The position numbers and the translations under genes were made by a program. The notes beneath the pieces were generated by a model that did no database searches, was not told the origin of the DNA, and saw only the letters and a list, made by a program, of their open reading frames with translations. Below, in pieces: positions 16,734 through 25,199 of a stretch of 64,000 nt of DNA (position 1 is its first letter; the number at the start of each line of letters is the position of its first letter). Origin of the DNA: Caballeronia ptereochthonis (GTDB taxonomy: Bacteria > Pseudomonadota > Gammaproteobacteria > Burkholderiales > Burkholderiaceae); contig NZ_FCOB02000002.1 of assembly GCF_001545075.1 (NCBI RefSeq), forward strand, positions 266,479 through 330,478, written 5' to 3'.

Positions 16734-17602
16734 CGCAGTTCGAGCCACATCGGCTGATGATCCGATGACCGGCTCTGCTGATCCGCTTCGCATCCGACGA
16801 TGCGCGGCTTCAGATCTTCCGTCACGAAGATGAAATCGCATGCGAACGGGCCATCGGGCCATTGATCGTGATCGTACAGGCCGACGGTCGCCGCGCGCGG
16901 CTCGTTCGGATGCGCGCAGGTCCAGGCATCGACGAACGCGGGCGCATCGGCGAACGGCTCGAGCATCGCGCGATACGCCGACGCTTCGAACGCGCTGTTG
17001 AAGTCGCCACAGATGATCGCGGAGCTCGGCCGCGCGGTGTCGGCGAACGGGCTCGACTGGCTCTCGGCCTTCGCCGGGCGGCGCCCATGATCGCAGGCTT
17101 CGGCATGCAGCTCGCGCAGGCGCGCGATCTGCGCGAGCCGCTGCTTCTCCGAATAAAACTCCAGATGCGTGCTGATGATGCGCAGCGGGCCGACGTCGGT
17201 ATCGATGACGGCTTCGAGTGCGACGCGCAGCATCGATGGCTTCGCCGGATCGGCGGGCCACGGCAATGAATGGCGCAGTACCTGACGCACTGGCAGGCGG
17301 CTCACGATCGCGTTGCCGAATTGCCGCCGCGCGAGGCCCGCGCCCGCGGGCGGCAGATCGGAGCCGATGCAGTCCATGACGGTCGCGCCCGGAATGAGTT
17401 GTTCCAGCTCGGCGAACTGATCGGCGCCCGGATGGCCGGCGAGGCCGCCCGCCTGTTCGCTTTCGTGGAAGCCGCGCGTCACTTCCTGCAGGCACAGCAC
17501 GTCGAAATCGTGCAGTTCCTTCGCTTAGGTGACGATGCGCGCGAGATCGACGCGGCCGTCCACGCCGCGTCCCCATTGGATGTTCCAGTCGACGAGTCTC
17601 AT
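16730..17602 (-). pseudogene. Endonuclease/exonuclease/phosphatase family gene with in-frame stop
   Basis: From ATG 17602 the frame reads MRLVDWNIQWGRGVDGRVD and LARIVT, then TAA at 17525-17527, then AKELHDFDVLCLQEVTRGF and the rest of the domain to the stop at 16730. Single change GAA to TAA explains the stop. All later hallmarks of the fold are intact: CLQEV, STHLEFYSEKQR, ICGDFNSAF and the closing SDHQPMWLEL. Without the first 25 residues the metal-site asparagine in DWNIQW is lost. A shorter product from GTG 17500 is conceivable. Its 3' end overlaps the DUF2817 gene by 4 bases on the opposite strand. Confidence 0.85.
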
Positions 17603-17916
17603 AAGTAACCTGATCCGTTGTGTTGCGTTCATCGCTCAGGTCGCATCAATCGTGCCCCGCCTGGCTACCGTCGATTTCTACCGATGTCCGGCCGGCGACG
17701 CGGGTGGATGTCAAATTTCATCGAATTGTTCCAAACCTGCTGAAAATCGCGGCAAATCGCTCTTGATTAGACACACCGGGCACATAAGAATCTGGCGACG
17801 TTTCGCACGCTTACGAATCTGTCCGTGTCAGGACGGGCAGCCATTCGAATGGATCCGAACGTTAGTCATCCTTTTGCTCAGGCCCGCGTGGTCTGAATTT
17901 CCGTTTGGAGCAACTC
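17603..17916. other. Intergenic region, no gene seen
   Basis: A divergent region of 314 bases between the broken endonuclease-fold gene and the exported duplicated-domain protein. TTGATT near 17763 could be a -35 but no convincing partner -10 follows. I see no coding frame or RNA gene. Confidence 0.4.
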
Positions 17917-18552
17917 ATGCAGCAACGCATTTCCCATCTCGTTCGAATCCTTTCGGCAACGGCTACGGCCGGTGCAGCCCTCGTGTTCCTGTCCGCCGCT
18001 CAGGCACAACAACCCGCGAGCCCGGCCTCGGGCGCCAGTCCCGCAAATGCCGCCAGCGCGGTGCAAGGCGTGGGCGAGGCAGCCAGGATCAACCTCACGG
18101 CGACGGTCACGCAGGTCTTCGCCGATACGAACAGCGTGGAAGTGAAGGGTCCGAAAGGCAACACGGTCGTGATCGATGTCGACCCCACCGTCGCCGACGT
18201 CAGGAAACTCAAGGTGGGCGACGAAGTGCACGTGGCGTATCGCGGTGCGCTGCTGATCTCGGCGGACAAGGTCGATCCCAAAGGCGTGCTGTCGCGTGTG
18301 AAGGCGGAAGAGACGACGCCCGCATCGGGCGGTGTCGTCGTGAAGACGGCCGGCGTGCAAGTCGTGGCCGTCATTCAGAAAATCGACATGAAGACTCGCG
18401 AAGTGACGCTTACCGGTCCGAAGCGCACGGTGACGCTGCAGGTTCAGCCCGATGTCCAGCTCGACAAGCTCAAGGTAGGAGACAGCGTCATGGCGACGTA
18501 CCTCGCGGCTACCGCGATCGACGTCACCCGCAACGGAGTGATCGTCAAGTAA
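17917..18552 (+). CDS. Exported protein with two copies of a small beta-rich domain
   Basis: A 211-residue protein with a signal peptide (about residues 1-30, cut after AAQA). The mature part holds two similar units, about residues 57-115 and 146-203, each running hydrophobic-TVTQV, then a KG or TGPK turn, then LQV/IDVDP, then KLKVGDEV or KLKVGDSV, then tyrosine and alanine-rich strands. This suggests a tandem duplication of an OB-like fold, as in periplasmic copper- or nucleic-acid-type small domains. GGAG sits 7 bases before ATG 17917. I do not recognise a named family, and the function is unknown. Confidence 0.75.
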   Translation: MQQRISHLVRILSATATAGAALVFLSAAQAQQPASPASGASPANAASAVQGVGEAARINLTATVTQVFADTNSVEVKGPKGNTVVIDVDPTVADVRKLKVGDEVHVAYRGALLISADKVDPKGVLSRVKAEETTPASGGVVVKTAGVQVVAVIQKIDMKTREVTLTGPKRTVTLQVQPDVQLDKLKVGDSVMATYLAATAIDVTRNGVIVK

Positions 18553-18704
18553 GGGCGGAGGCACGGCTTTGTCATTGCGCGAGGAGCACGCACCGGAAAA
18601 TCGGCCGTGTCTCCTCGTTCATTCATGCGATGCCGGGTTCTGATTTTTCATCGCGGTGCCGAAGATGCGATTCGCACCATCAACAAAAGGATGTCGTCCG
18701 GATC

Positions 18705-19214
18705 ATGAAAGCAAGCATCGAACTTTCGCTCGGCGCGCTCCTGCTGATGTCGTACGGCATCGCAAGCCAGGCGCAACAACCGGCACAGCTCGTGCCACAG
18801 CCGGTTCAGTCCACGGCACCCCGGTCGCTCACCAGGGAGCAGCAAGCCGTCCTGGACAAGCAAGACCAGGATATCGCTCAGGTCGCGCTCGACATCGTGA
18901 GGACGATCGACGAGGGCAAGGCAGGAGAGGTGTGGGATGGCGCGTCGCCCGTCGCCAAACGGATCATTTCGCGCGACGATTTCCTGAACAAGATCGCGCA
19001 TGATCGCGCGCAGTTCGGCGCGCCCGGCATGCGCATGCCGATGGGTATCCGGCACTACCGATACGACGGCACCGGCAAGCTGCCCGCCGGCGCCTATATC
19101 AACGTGCTCTTCGATACGCAGTTCAGTCAGGTCGCGCAGTCGGCGCGCGAGATGGTGACGTTCATTCTCGACCCGGACAACGTCTGGCGTTTCGCCGGGT
19201 ATTCGGTGCGCTGA
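18705..19214 (+). CDS. Exported DUF4019-like protein
   Basis: A 169-residue protein with a signal peptide ending near SYGIASQAQ. The mature part (AQVALDIVRTIDEGKAGEVWDGASPVAKRIISRDDFL...) resembles DUF4019 proteins, small periplasmic proteins with a cystatin/NTF2-like fold and no known activity. It follows the duplicated-domain protein on the same strand with a 152-base gap, so it may be expressed separately. Confidence 0.75.
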   Translation: MKASIELSLGALLLMSYGIASQAQQPAQLVPQPVQSTAPRSLTREQQAVLDKQDQDIAQVALDIVRTIDEGKAGEVWDGASPVAKRIISRDDFLNKIAHDRAQFGAPGMRMPMGIRHYRYDGTGKLPAGAYINVLFDTQFSQVAQSAREMVTFILDPDNVWRFAGYSVR

Positions 19215-19227
19215 ACGCTACGTCGCA

Positions 19228-19536
19228 TCACATGTTCGTGTAGGACGCGCACCATCCGCGTCCGGCCACCAGCTTCTCGCCGAAGAGCGTGCAGCCGCCC
19301 CAGGCATCCGTCGACTTGCCCTGGAACAGGGAGCAGTTTGCGCAGGTCTGCCCGGCGGAATAGTTCGAGTACTTCGACTTGTCTATCTTCGCGGCGTCCT
19401 CCTTGTAGCCGACGGCGACGGCCGCCGGGTCGGCTTCGCTCAGATGCGGCGCATCGGCGTCGGCTCGCGAGAGCCAGAGCGCCGAGCCCATGCCGAGGCT
19501 GAAAATCATGAAGCTGCGGCGGGATACGTTCTTCAT
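19228..19536 (-). CDS. High-potential iron-sulfur protein (HiPIP)
   Basis: A 102-residue exported HiPIP, a small periplasmic [4Fe-4S] electron carrier. A Tat signal is present (SRRSFMIFSLGMGSALWL) and four cysteines in family spacing bind the cluster: Cys65, Cys68, Cys82 and Cys96 in QTCANCSLFQG, GGCTLFG and GRGWC. ATG 19536 gives the normal precursor length. It converges on the DUF4019 gene, with 13 bases between the two stops. Confidence 0.93.
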   Translation of the reverse strand: MKNVSRRSFMIFSLGMGSALWLSRADADAPHLSEADPAAVAVGYKEDAAKIDKSKYSNYSAGQTCANCSLFQGKSTDAWGGCTLFGEKLVAGRGWCASYTNM

Positions 19537-19825
19537 GGCGGACCGTTCTTTGGGATCGTGGGTTGTTTTCGTGTGCGCCGAGGCGCTAGTCGAACAATAC
19601 GCCGGCGCGCGATTTCGCGCCTTTTTCACGCGCGGCGGCACATGTTTGAGAATCGAACGATCGGTCTGTTTATGCGCCGCGCGATTTCGGCTTTCTCCTT
19701 CAACACCGGCGCGCACCGTTAAACCTTTGCGCGCACGTGCCGTAAATCAGCCAAGAACGCAGTTGCAATCGCGTGAATCATTCCCGCGGCGTCCCGGCCG
19801 CGGATCAATTCGAAGGAGAACGACC

Positions 19826-19945
19826 GTGACTGGAATGGACTGGATCGTGGCGGGCGCGTATCTGGCGGCGCTCGTTGGCGGCACGCTCATCTTGAGCGCG
19901 CTCGCGCACCGCAGCTTGCGACAAGTGGCGGATCGCGGGCGCTGA
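19826..19945 (+). CDS. Putative 39-aa membrane protein
   Basis: GTG 19826 lies 6 bases after a strong AAGGAGAA site and opens a frame ending HRSLRQVADRGR. Residues 5-27 (DWIVAGAYLAALVGGTLILSA) form one transmembrane helix, followed by a basic tail. Size and layout recall small single-span subunits of membrane complexes, but I recognise no specific family. ATG 19835 is an alternative start. Confidence 0.5.
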   Translation: MTGMDWIVAGAYLAALVGGTLILSALAHRSLRQVADRGR

Positions 19946-20014
19946 AACGACTGCGCGCCGGAAGCCGACACGAAGTCGACCGCCCGGCGCGCATAAAGGA
20001 CGCTTGCCGACGGC

Positions 20015-20152
20015 TTACTGGAACAGCTTGACCGCCTGCGTGAGCGTGTTCGTCACACCCCATGCGAGCGGAATGAGCACATACGCCCAGAACAGCAAAA
20101 GCAGCCCTTTGTTCGACGAGCCACCTTCCTGAGCATCGATACGGGTATTCAT
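20015..20152 (-). CDS. MFS transporter small subunit
   Basis: A 45-residue protein, MNTRIDAQEGGSSNKGLLLL followed by FWAYVLIPLAWGVTNTLTQA. It matches the short single-span protein regularly encoded right after oxalate/formate-type MFS carriers and annotated as their small subunit. GAGGAG precedes the start, and the gene begins 22 bases after the carrier gene stop, so it is the last gene of that operon. Confidence 0.8.
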   Translation of the reverse strand: MNTRIDAQEGGSSNKGLLLLFWAYVLIPLAWGVTNTLTQAVKLFQ

Positions 20153-20174
20153 TGCGGATCTCCTCTTTTCAATC

Positions 20175-21572
20175 TCAGCTGGCGGTCTGCGCCGATGTGT
20201 TCATGTGATGCTTCTCGTGCACGCGCGCGATCAGCAGGTTGCAGAGGAAGCCGATCACGAGCAGCGCGGCCATGATGTGCAGCGTCATCGTATAGGCATC
20301 TGCCTTGGCCACGCCGTGCGCCACTTCGTACGCGCGGATGTAGTTGACGAGCACCGGACCCGCGACGCCCGCCGCGGCCCAGGCGGTCAGCAGCCGGCCG
20401 TGAATGCCGCCGACGAACGCCGTGCCGAACATGTCCGCGAGATACGCGGGGATGGTGGCGAAGCCGCCGCCGTACATCGACAGAATCACGCCGTAGGCGA
20501 GCACGAAAAGCGCGATGTTGCCGGCGCTCGCGAATTGCGGCACGAGGAAATACAGCACCGCGCCCAGCACGAAGAACACGAAGTACGTGTTCTTGCGGCC
20601 GATCCAGTCCGACGCCGACGCCCACACGAAGCGCCCGCCCATGTTGAAGAGCGACAGCAGCCCGACGAAGCCCGCCGCCGCCCCCGCCGTGACCGACGCC
20701 TTGAAGCTTTCCTGAATCATCACCGATGCCTGTCCGAGCACGCCGATGCCCGCCGTCACGTTCAGGAACAGCACGAGCCACAGCAGATAGAACTGCGGCG
20801 TCCTGAGCGCCTGGTCGATGTGCACGTGGTTCTTCGTGATCATCTTGTTGGCGGTCACGGGCGGCGTCCAGCCGGCCGGCTTCCAGTCCGCGGGCGGAAT
20901 GCGGATCGCGAGGGCGCCGATCGTCATCGAGATGAAGTACAGCACGCCGAGCACGAGGAACGTTTCGGCCACGCCGACGCTCGTCGCGCTCTTGAAGTGG
21001 TTCATCAGCGCGACGGAGCCGGGCGCCGCGATCATCGCGCCGCCGCCGAAGCCCATGATCGCCATGCCCGTCGCCATGCCGCGGCGGTCCGGAAACCAGC
21101 GGATCAGCGTCGACACCGGCGACACATAGCCGAGACCGAGCCCGATGCCGCCGATCACGCCGTAGCCGAGATAGAGCAGCACGATCTGATGCAGATAGAC
21201 GCCGAGCGCCGCGACGAGGAAGCCGCCCCCGAAGCAGCAGGCAGCGGTGAACATCGTGCGGCGCGGGCCGACCTTCTCCAGCCACTTGCCGGCGAACGCC
21301 GCCGAAAGGCCGAGAAACGCGATCGCGAGCGAGAAGATCCAGCCGAGCGTGGTGAGCGACCAGTCATCCGGCGCGGACTGCGTGATGCCGATGACCTTCG
21401 TGAGCGGCGCATTGAACACCGAGAACGCATACGCCTGCCCGATGCACAAATGAACAGCGAGTGCGGCGGGCGGCACCATCCAGCGCGAGAACCCGGGCCG
21501 TGCGATGGTCGCCTCCTTGGAGAAGAAGCGCGTCGGGCCGTGCGCGGCCCCTTGATTGGTGGTGCTGTTCAT
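20175..21572 (-). CDS. OxlT-like (oxalate/formate antiporter family) MFS transporter
   Basis: A 465-residue carrier with 12 predicted helices. The N-terminal HLCIGQAYAFSVFNAPL, the RRGMATGMAIMGFGGGAMIAAPG loop and the second-half GRFVWASASDWIGRKNTYF are characteristic of the oxalate/formate antiporter group. ATG 21572 has GGAG 6 bases upstream and removes an implausible 150-residue arginine-rich extension. It is followed by the small-subunit gene. The real substrate is likely a small monocarboxylate or dicarboxylate; sequence alone does not settle it. Confidence 0.9.
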   Translation of the reverse strand: MNSTTNQGAAHGPTRFFSKEATIARPGFSRWMVPPAALAVHLCIGQAYAFSVFNAPLTKVIGITQSAPDDWSLTTLGWIFSLAIAFLGLSAAFAGKWLEKVGPRRTMFTAACCFGGGFLVAALGVYLHQIVLLYLGYGVIGGIGLGLGYVSPVSTLIRWFPDRRGMATGMAIMGFGGGAMIAAPGSVALMNHFKSATSVGVAETFLVLGVLYFISMTIGALAIRIPPADWKPAGWTPPVTANKMITKNHVHIDQALRTPQFYLLWLVLFLNVTAGIGVLGQASVMIQESFKASVTAGAAAGFVGLLSLFNMGGRFVWASASDWIGRKNTYFVFFVLGAVLYFLVPQFASAGNIALFVLAYGVILSMYGGGFATIPAYLADMFGTAFVGGIHGRLLTAWAAAGVAGPVLVNYIRAYEVAHGVAKADAYTMTLHIMAALLVIGFLCNLLIARVHEKHHMNTSAQTAS

Positions 21573-21667
21573 TGTGGTCTCCGTGGCGCGCTGGGAATGC
21601 ATGTGCGCGCTCGTCATTGCTTGCGGTGGCTGCCGGGGTCGCCGGGCAGCGGCCCGCCGTGGTTCAT

Positions 21668-21700
21668 GCGATCGGCGACGCGGTCCGCATCGCCGATCGC
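21668..21700. promoter_or_regulatory. 11-bp perfect inverted repeat
   Basis: GCGATCGGCGA and its exact complement TCGCCGATCGC are separated by 11 bases, about 95 bases upstream of the OxlT-like gene. The centre-to-centre distance is two helical turns, as for a dimeric regulator site. Confidence 0.45.
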
Positions 21701-21917
21701 AAGGCCATTTCGCGACGCCCAAACATGCAATGTAACGACATATGGGTGCGACGGTTTGCCACGGCTGGGCAAGAACATAGACAAGTGCCAGGCGCTTTGC
21801 AATATGAACACTTGTGCCATAAGCGTTTGCCCGCAGGCCTGGCGCGGCTCGCGCGGCAATGCGCGCGCATCCGTGACGCTTTGACGGCCATGTGAACTTC
21901 ATGTGACGAACGGGGCG

Positions 21918-21942
21918 GCGCTGTACCGCATCGCTACAGCGC
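21918..21942. promoter_or_regulatory. 8-bp inverted repeat in divergent promoter region
   Basis: GCGCTGTA-N9-TACAGCGC is a perfect repeat lying about 200 bases before the aldehyde dehydrogenase start. The 573-base region 21573-22145 contains no gene that I can support. Confidence 0.35.
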
Positions 21943-21950
21943 GAGGCAGG

Positions 21951-21967
21951 TGTTCTGTATGTGAACA
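21951..21967. promoter_or_regulatory. TGTTC-N6-TGAACA inverted repeat
   Basis: TGTTC at 21951-21955 and GAACA at 21963-21967 form a short inverted repeat in the same divergent region, 9 bases after the preceding repeat. It may be part of a compound control site. Confidence 0.3.
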
Positions 21968-22145
21968 GTTCGCGCGCACCTCGTAATAACCCTGACGTCG
22001 CGCCGCGGACCCGCATGCCGCAGCGGCTTGCGCGCCGACGACTTCATCGCGCGAACGATGGCATGGAACTCGCAAACAAGAGCGACCGGCGCCGGACTTC
22101 GGCAGTGCCGGCCCGTTCACGTCGACATGCGAGGAGCACATAGAA

Positions 22146-23666
22146 ATGAATCACGCAGAGATGCAGTTCCTGAGCACCGAGTACCCGTACAAGAAGCAAT
22201 ATGGCAACTTCATCGGCGGCAAGTGGGTGCCGCCTGCGGGCGGTGAGTATTTCGACGATATCTCGCCGATCACCGGCGAACCCTTCACGTCGATTCCGCG
22301 TTCGCGCGAAGCAGACATCGAAGCCGCCCTCGACGCGGCGCATGCCGCGAAGGCGTCGTGGGGCAAGACCTCGGTCACGGATCGCGCGAACCTGCTCCTG
22401 AAGATCGCCGATCGCATGGAGGCGAACCTGCAGCGCCTCGCGGTGGCCGAGTCCATCGACAACGGCAAGCCGCTGCGCGAAACCATGGCCGCGGACATTC
22501 CGCTCGCGATCGATCACATGCGCTACTTCGCGAGCGCGGCGCGCGCGCAGGAAGGCTCGATCTCGGAGATCGATCACGATACGGTCGCCTATCACTTCCA
22601 TGAGCCGCTGGGCGTCGTCGGGCAGATCATCCCGTGGAACTTCCCGATCCTGATGGCTGTCTGGAAGCTGGCGCCGGCGTTGGCCGCGGGCAATTGCGTC
22701 GTGCTGAAGCCGGCCGAGCAGACGCCTGCTTCCATCCTGGTGCTGCTCGAAACCATCGCAGACCTGTTGCCGCCGGGCATCATCAACGTCGTCAACGGCT
22801 TCGGTCTCGAGGCGGGCAAGCCGCTCGCCTCCAACAAGCGCATCGCGAAGATCGCGTTCACCGGCGAGACCACGACCGGCCGTCTCATCATGCAGTACGC
22901 GAGCCAGAACCTGATTCCCGTCACGCTGGAGCTGGGCGGCAAGAGCCCGAACATCTTCTTCGAGGACGTGCTGAGCGCCGACGACAGCTTCTTCGACAAG
23001 GCGCTCGAAGGCTTCGCGATGTTCGCGCTGAATCAGGGCGAAGTGTGTACGTGCCCGTCGCGCGCGCTTGTCCAGGAGTCGATCTACGAGCGCTTCATGG
23101 AGCGCGCGCTGAAGCGCGTGGCGGCGATCGCGCAGGGCCATCCGCTCGACACGAAGACGATGATCGGCGCACAGGCCTCGCAGGAGCAGCTGGAGAAGAT
23201 CCTGTCGTACATCGATCTCGGCAAGCAGGAAGGCGCCGAGTGCCTCTCGGGCGGCGAGCGCAACACGCTGGAAGGCGAGCTGAAGAACGGGTACTACATC
23301 AAGCCGACCGTGTTCAAAGGTCACAACAAGATGCGCATCTTCCAGGAGGAAATCTTCGGGCCGGTTCTTTCCGTGACGACCTTCAAGAACGAGGAAGAGG
23401 CGCTCGAAATCGCGAACGATACGCTGTACGGTTTGGGCGCGGGCGTCTGGACGCGCGACGGCACGCGGGCCTACCGCTTCGGCCGCGCGATTCAGGCGGG
23501 GCGCGTGTGGACCAACTGCTATCACGCGTATCCGGCGCACGCGGCGTTCGGCGGCTACAAGCAGTCGGGCATCGGACGCGAGAATCACAAGATGATGCTC
23601 GATCACTATCAGCAGACGAAGAACCTGCTCGTCAGCTATAGCGACAAGCCGCTCGGCTTCTTCTAA
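22146..23666 (+). CDS. NAD-dependent aldehyde dehydrogenase (ExaC/AcoD-like)
   Basis: A 506-residue aldehyde dehydrogenase that oxidises acetaldehyde-type substrates to acids with NAD+. Seen are QIIPWNFP (163 region), FTGETTTGR, the catalytic glutamate in LELGGKSPN (Glu262) and the catalytic cysteine in [11 protein letters not shown] (Cys301). The opening [17 protein letters not shown] and the closing [19 protein letters not shown] are diagnostic of the ExaC/AcoD group, whose genes are commonly followed by DUF779. That partner is present downstream but separated by a terminator and a repeat. Confidence 0.93.
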   Translation: MNHAEMQFLSTEYPYKKQYGNFIGGKWVPPAGGEYFDDISPITGEPFTSIPRSREADIEAALDAAHAAKASWGKTSVTDRANLLLKIADRMEANLQRLAVAESIDNGKPLRETMAADIPLAIDHMRYFASAARAQEGSISEIDHDTVAYHFHEPLGVVGQIIPWNFPILMAVWKLAPALAAGNCVVLKPAEQTPASILVLLETIADLLPPGIINVVNGFGLEAGKPLASNKRIAKIAFTGETTTGRLIMQYASQNLIPVTLELGGKSPNIFFEDVLSADDSFFDKALEGFAMFALNQGEVCTCPSRALVQESIYERFMERALKRVAAIAQGHPLDTKTMIGAQASQEQLEKILSYIDLGKQEGAECLSGGERNTLEGELKNGYYIKPTVFKGHNKMRIFQEEIFGPVLSVTTFKNEEEALEIANDTLYGLGAGVWTRDGTRAYRFGRAIQAGRVWTNCYHAYPAHAAFGGYKQSGIGRENHKMMLDHYQQTKNLLVSYSDKPLGFF

Positions 23667-23675
23667 GGCGAGAGG

Positions 23676-23698
23676 GGGCCGCCGGAAAACGGCGGCCC
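23676..23698 (+). terminator. Hairpin terminator after aldehyde dehydrogenase gene
   Basis: GGGCCGCCG-GAAAA-CGGCGGCCC, nine paired bases with a GAAAA loop, ten bases after the stop codon. Only a short TT follows. Confidence 0.65.
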
Positions 23699-23900
23699 TT
23701 GAAAAGAAGAAGACCCAACGGCCGCGAAGCGGGCCGGAACGCTTTGGAGCTGAACCAGTGCCCTGAACGCACTGGCTTGGCAGATCGTGCGCGGGCCAAG
23801 CCGGGGGAGTCCTTTGAGGGCGACACTTAGGGGCTGAGTCACCCCGGACCATGACGACGAGTCCGCCCGTGGCACTCCGGGCCCAAAGCTGCTTTCTTTG

Positions 23901-23985
23901 GTTACTTTCTTCGCAGCAGCAAAGAAAGTGACTCCCGCCCCGGGGAGGGGCAGTGCTAATAGACCGACACGAATACAGGATTCTA
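23901..23985. repeat. Composite dispersed repeat (copy C)
   Basis: GTTACTTTCTT at 23901-23911 pairs with AAGAAAGTGAC at 23922-23932. This is followed by GGGGCAGTGCTAATAGACCG and ACACGAATACAGGATTCTACGAAAG, a diverged right arm of the repeat at 41681-41757. The 350 bases between the aldehyde dehydrogenase and DUF779 genes hold only this repeat and the terminator. Confidence 0.65.
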
Positions 23986-24017
23986 CGAAAGCAGAAGCAA
24001 GCGAGAAAGAGAAAACC

Positions 24018-24401
24018 ATGAGCGAAGTATCCCGCGTCACAGCCACACCAGCCGCGATCGAACTGATCGAAAAACTCAAGGCCGAGCACGGCGACATGCT
24101 GTTCCACCAGTCCGGCGGTTGCTGCGACGGCAGCGCGCCGATGTGCTTTCCGGTCAACGAGTTCATGATCGGCGGCTCGGACGTCAAGCTGGGCATGATT
24201 GGCGGCGTGCCGTTCTACATGACCGAATCGCAATACGAGTATTGGCAGCACACGCAGCTCATCATCGATGCCGTGCCGGGCAACGGCGGCATGTTCTCGC
24301 TGGAGCGTCCGACCGGGCTGCGCTTTCTCACGCGTTCACGCCTCTATAGCGACGAGGAGAACGCGTGGCTCGAACAGCATCCGGTCGAGCACGTGAGCTG
24401 A
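24018..24401 (+). CDS. DUF779 family protein
   Basis: A 127-residue protein of the DUF779 family, usually encoded next to ExaC/AcoD-type aldehyde dehydrogenases. It has the characteristic cysteine cluster FHQSGGCCDGSAPMCFP (a likely metal site) and FYMTESQYEYWQHTQLIIDAV. ATG 24018 (MSEVSRVTATPAAIEL) gives the family length. The function is not established. A dispersed repeat ends about 30 bases upstream, so its expression may no longer be coupled to the dehydrogenase. Confidence 0.88.
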   Translation: MSEVSRVTATPAAIELIEKLKAEHGDMLFHQSGGCCDGSAPMCFPVNEFMIGGSDVKLGMIGGVPFYMTESQYEYWQHTQLIIDAVPGNGGMFSLERPTGLRFLTRSRLYSDEENAWLEQHPVEHVS

Positions 24402-24405
24402 GGCT

Positions 24406-25185
24406 TCAGTCCCAGCGCGGCGGACGCTTCTCGATGAACGCCTGCGTGCCTTCGAGCGTGGCGTCGTCCATCATGTTGCAGGCCATCGTTTCCGATGCGA
24501 GCGCGTATGCGGCTTCGATGCCGGTTTCGAGCTGCCGATAGAACAAGCCCTTGCCCGCCGCGACCGCTTCGCGCGGCTTGGCGGCGATCGCGGCAGCCAG
24601 CGTGCGGACCGCATCGTCGAGTTCGCCGGGCGATGCGACGCGGTTCACCAGACCGCGCTCGCGCGCCGTCGCGGCGTCGATGAACTCGCCCGTCACGAGC
24701 ATCTCGAACGCCGCCTTGCGCGATACGTTGCGCGACAGCGGCACGCTCGGCGTCGCGCAGAACAGCCCGAGATTCACGCCCGAAACCGCGAAACGCGCGT
24801 CGCTCGACGCCACGGCGAGATCGCACATCGCGACGAGCTGACATCCCGCTGCCGTCGCGATGCCCTGCACGCGCGCGATCACCGGCTGCGGCATGCGCTG
24901 GATCGTGAGCATCATGCGGGAGCAGCGCGCGAAGAGCTCGCGATAGTAATCGAGCGCGGGCTCGGCGCGCATTTCCTTCAGATCGTGTCCCGCGCAGAAC
25001 GCGCGGCCCGCGCCTGCCAGCACGACCACGCGCGCGTCCGATGCGGCGACCTCCTGCAACGCGCGCTCCAGCGCTTCGAGCATCGCTTCCGAGAGCGCGT
25101 TGAATGCTTCCGGACGGTTGAGCGTGAGCTTGACGACGCCCCTGGCGTCATACGCGTCGCGTTCGATCTGGATCAGTTCGCTCAT
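24406..25185 (-). CDS. Enoyl-CoA hydratase/isomerase family protein
   Basis: A 259-residue crotonase-fold protein. The oxyanion-hole segments GAGRAFCAGHDLKEMRAEP and VQGIATAAGCQLVAMCDLAVAS are present, as is the C-terminal EKRPPRW typical of this group. ATG 25185 has GGAG 10 bases upstream. ATG 25200, which overlaps the stop codon of the preceding ligase gene (TGATG), is an alternative that would imply translational coupling. Co-location with an acyl-CoA ligase points to fatty or aromatic acid beta-oxidation. Confidence 0.9.
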   Translation of the reverse strand: MSELIQIERDAYDARGVVKLTLNRPEAFNALSEAMLEALERALQEVAASDARVVVLAGAGRAFCAGHDLKEMRAEPALDYYRELFARCSRMMLTIQRMPQPVIARVQGIATAAGCQLVAMCDLAVASSDARFAVSGVNLGLFCATPSVPLSRNVSRKAAFEMLVTGEFIDAATARERGLVNRVASPGELDDAVRTLAAAIAAKPREAVAAGKGLFYRQLETGIEAAYALASETMACNMMDDATLEGTQAFIEKRPPRWD

Positions 25186-25199
25186 CGAGATGTTCTCCA

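Noticed and set aside
20205..21884. 559-codon ORF antisense to the OxlT-like gene
   Set aside because: No domain recognisable; a shadow of the hydrophobic transporter frame.
21573..22145. Sigma-54 promoter for the aldehyde dehydrogenase
   Set aside because: I looked for TGGCAC-N5-TTGC and found only poor matches.
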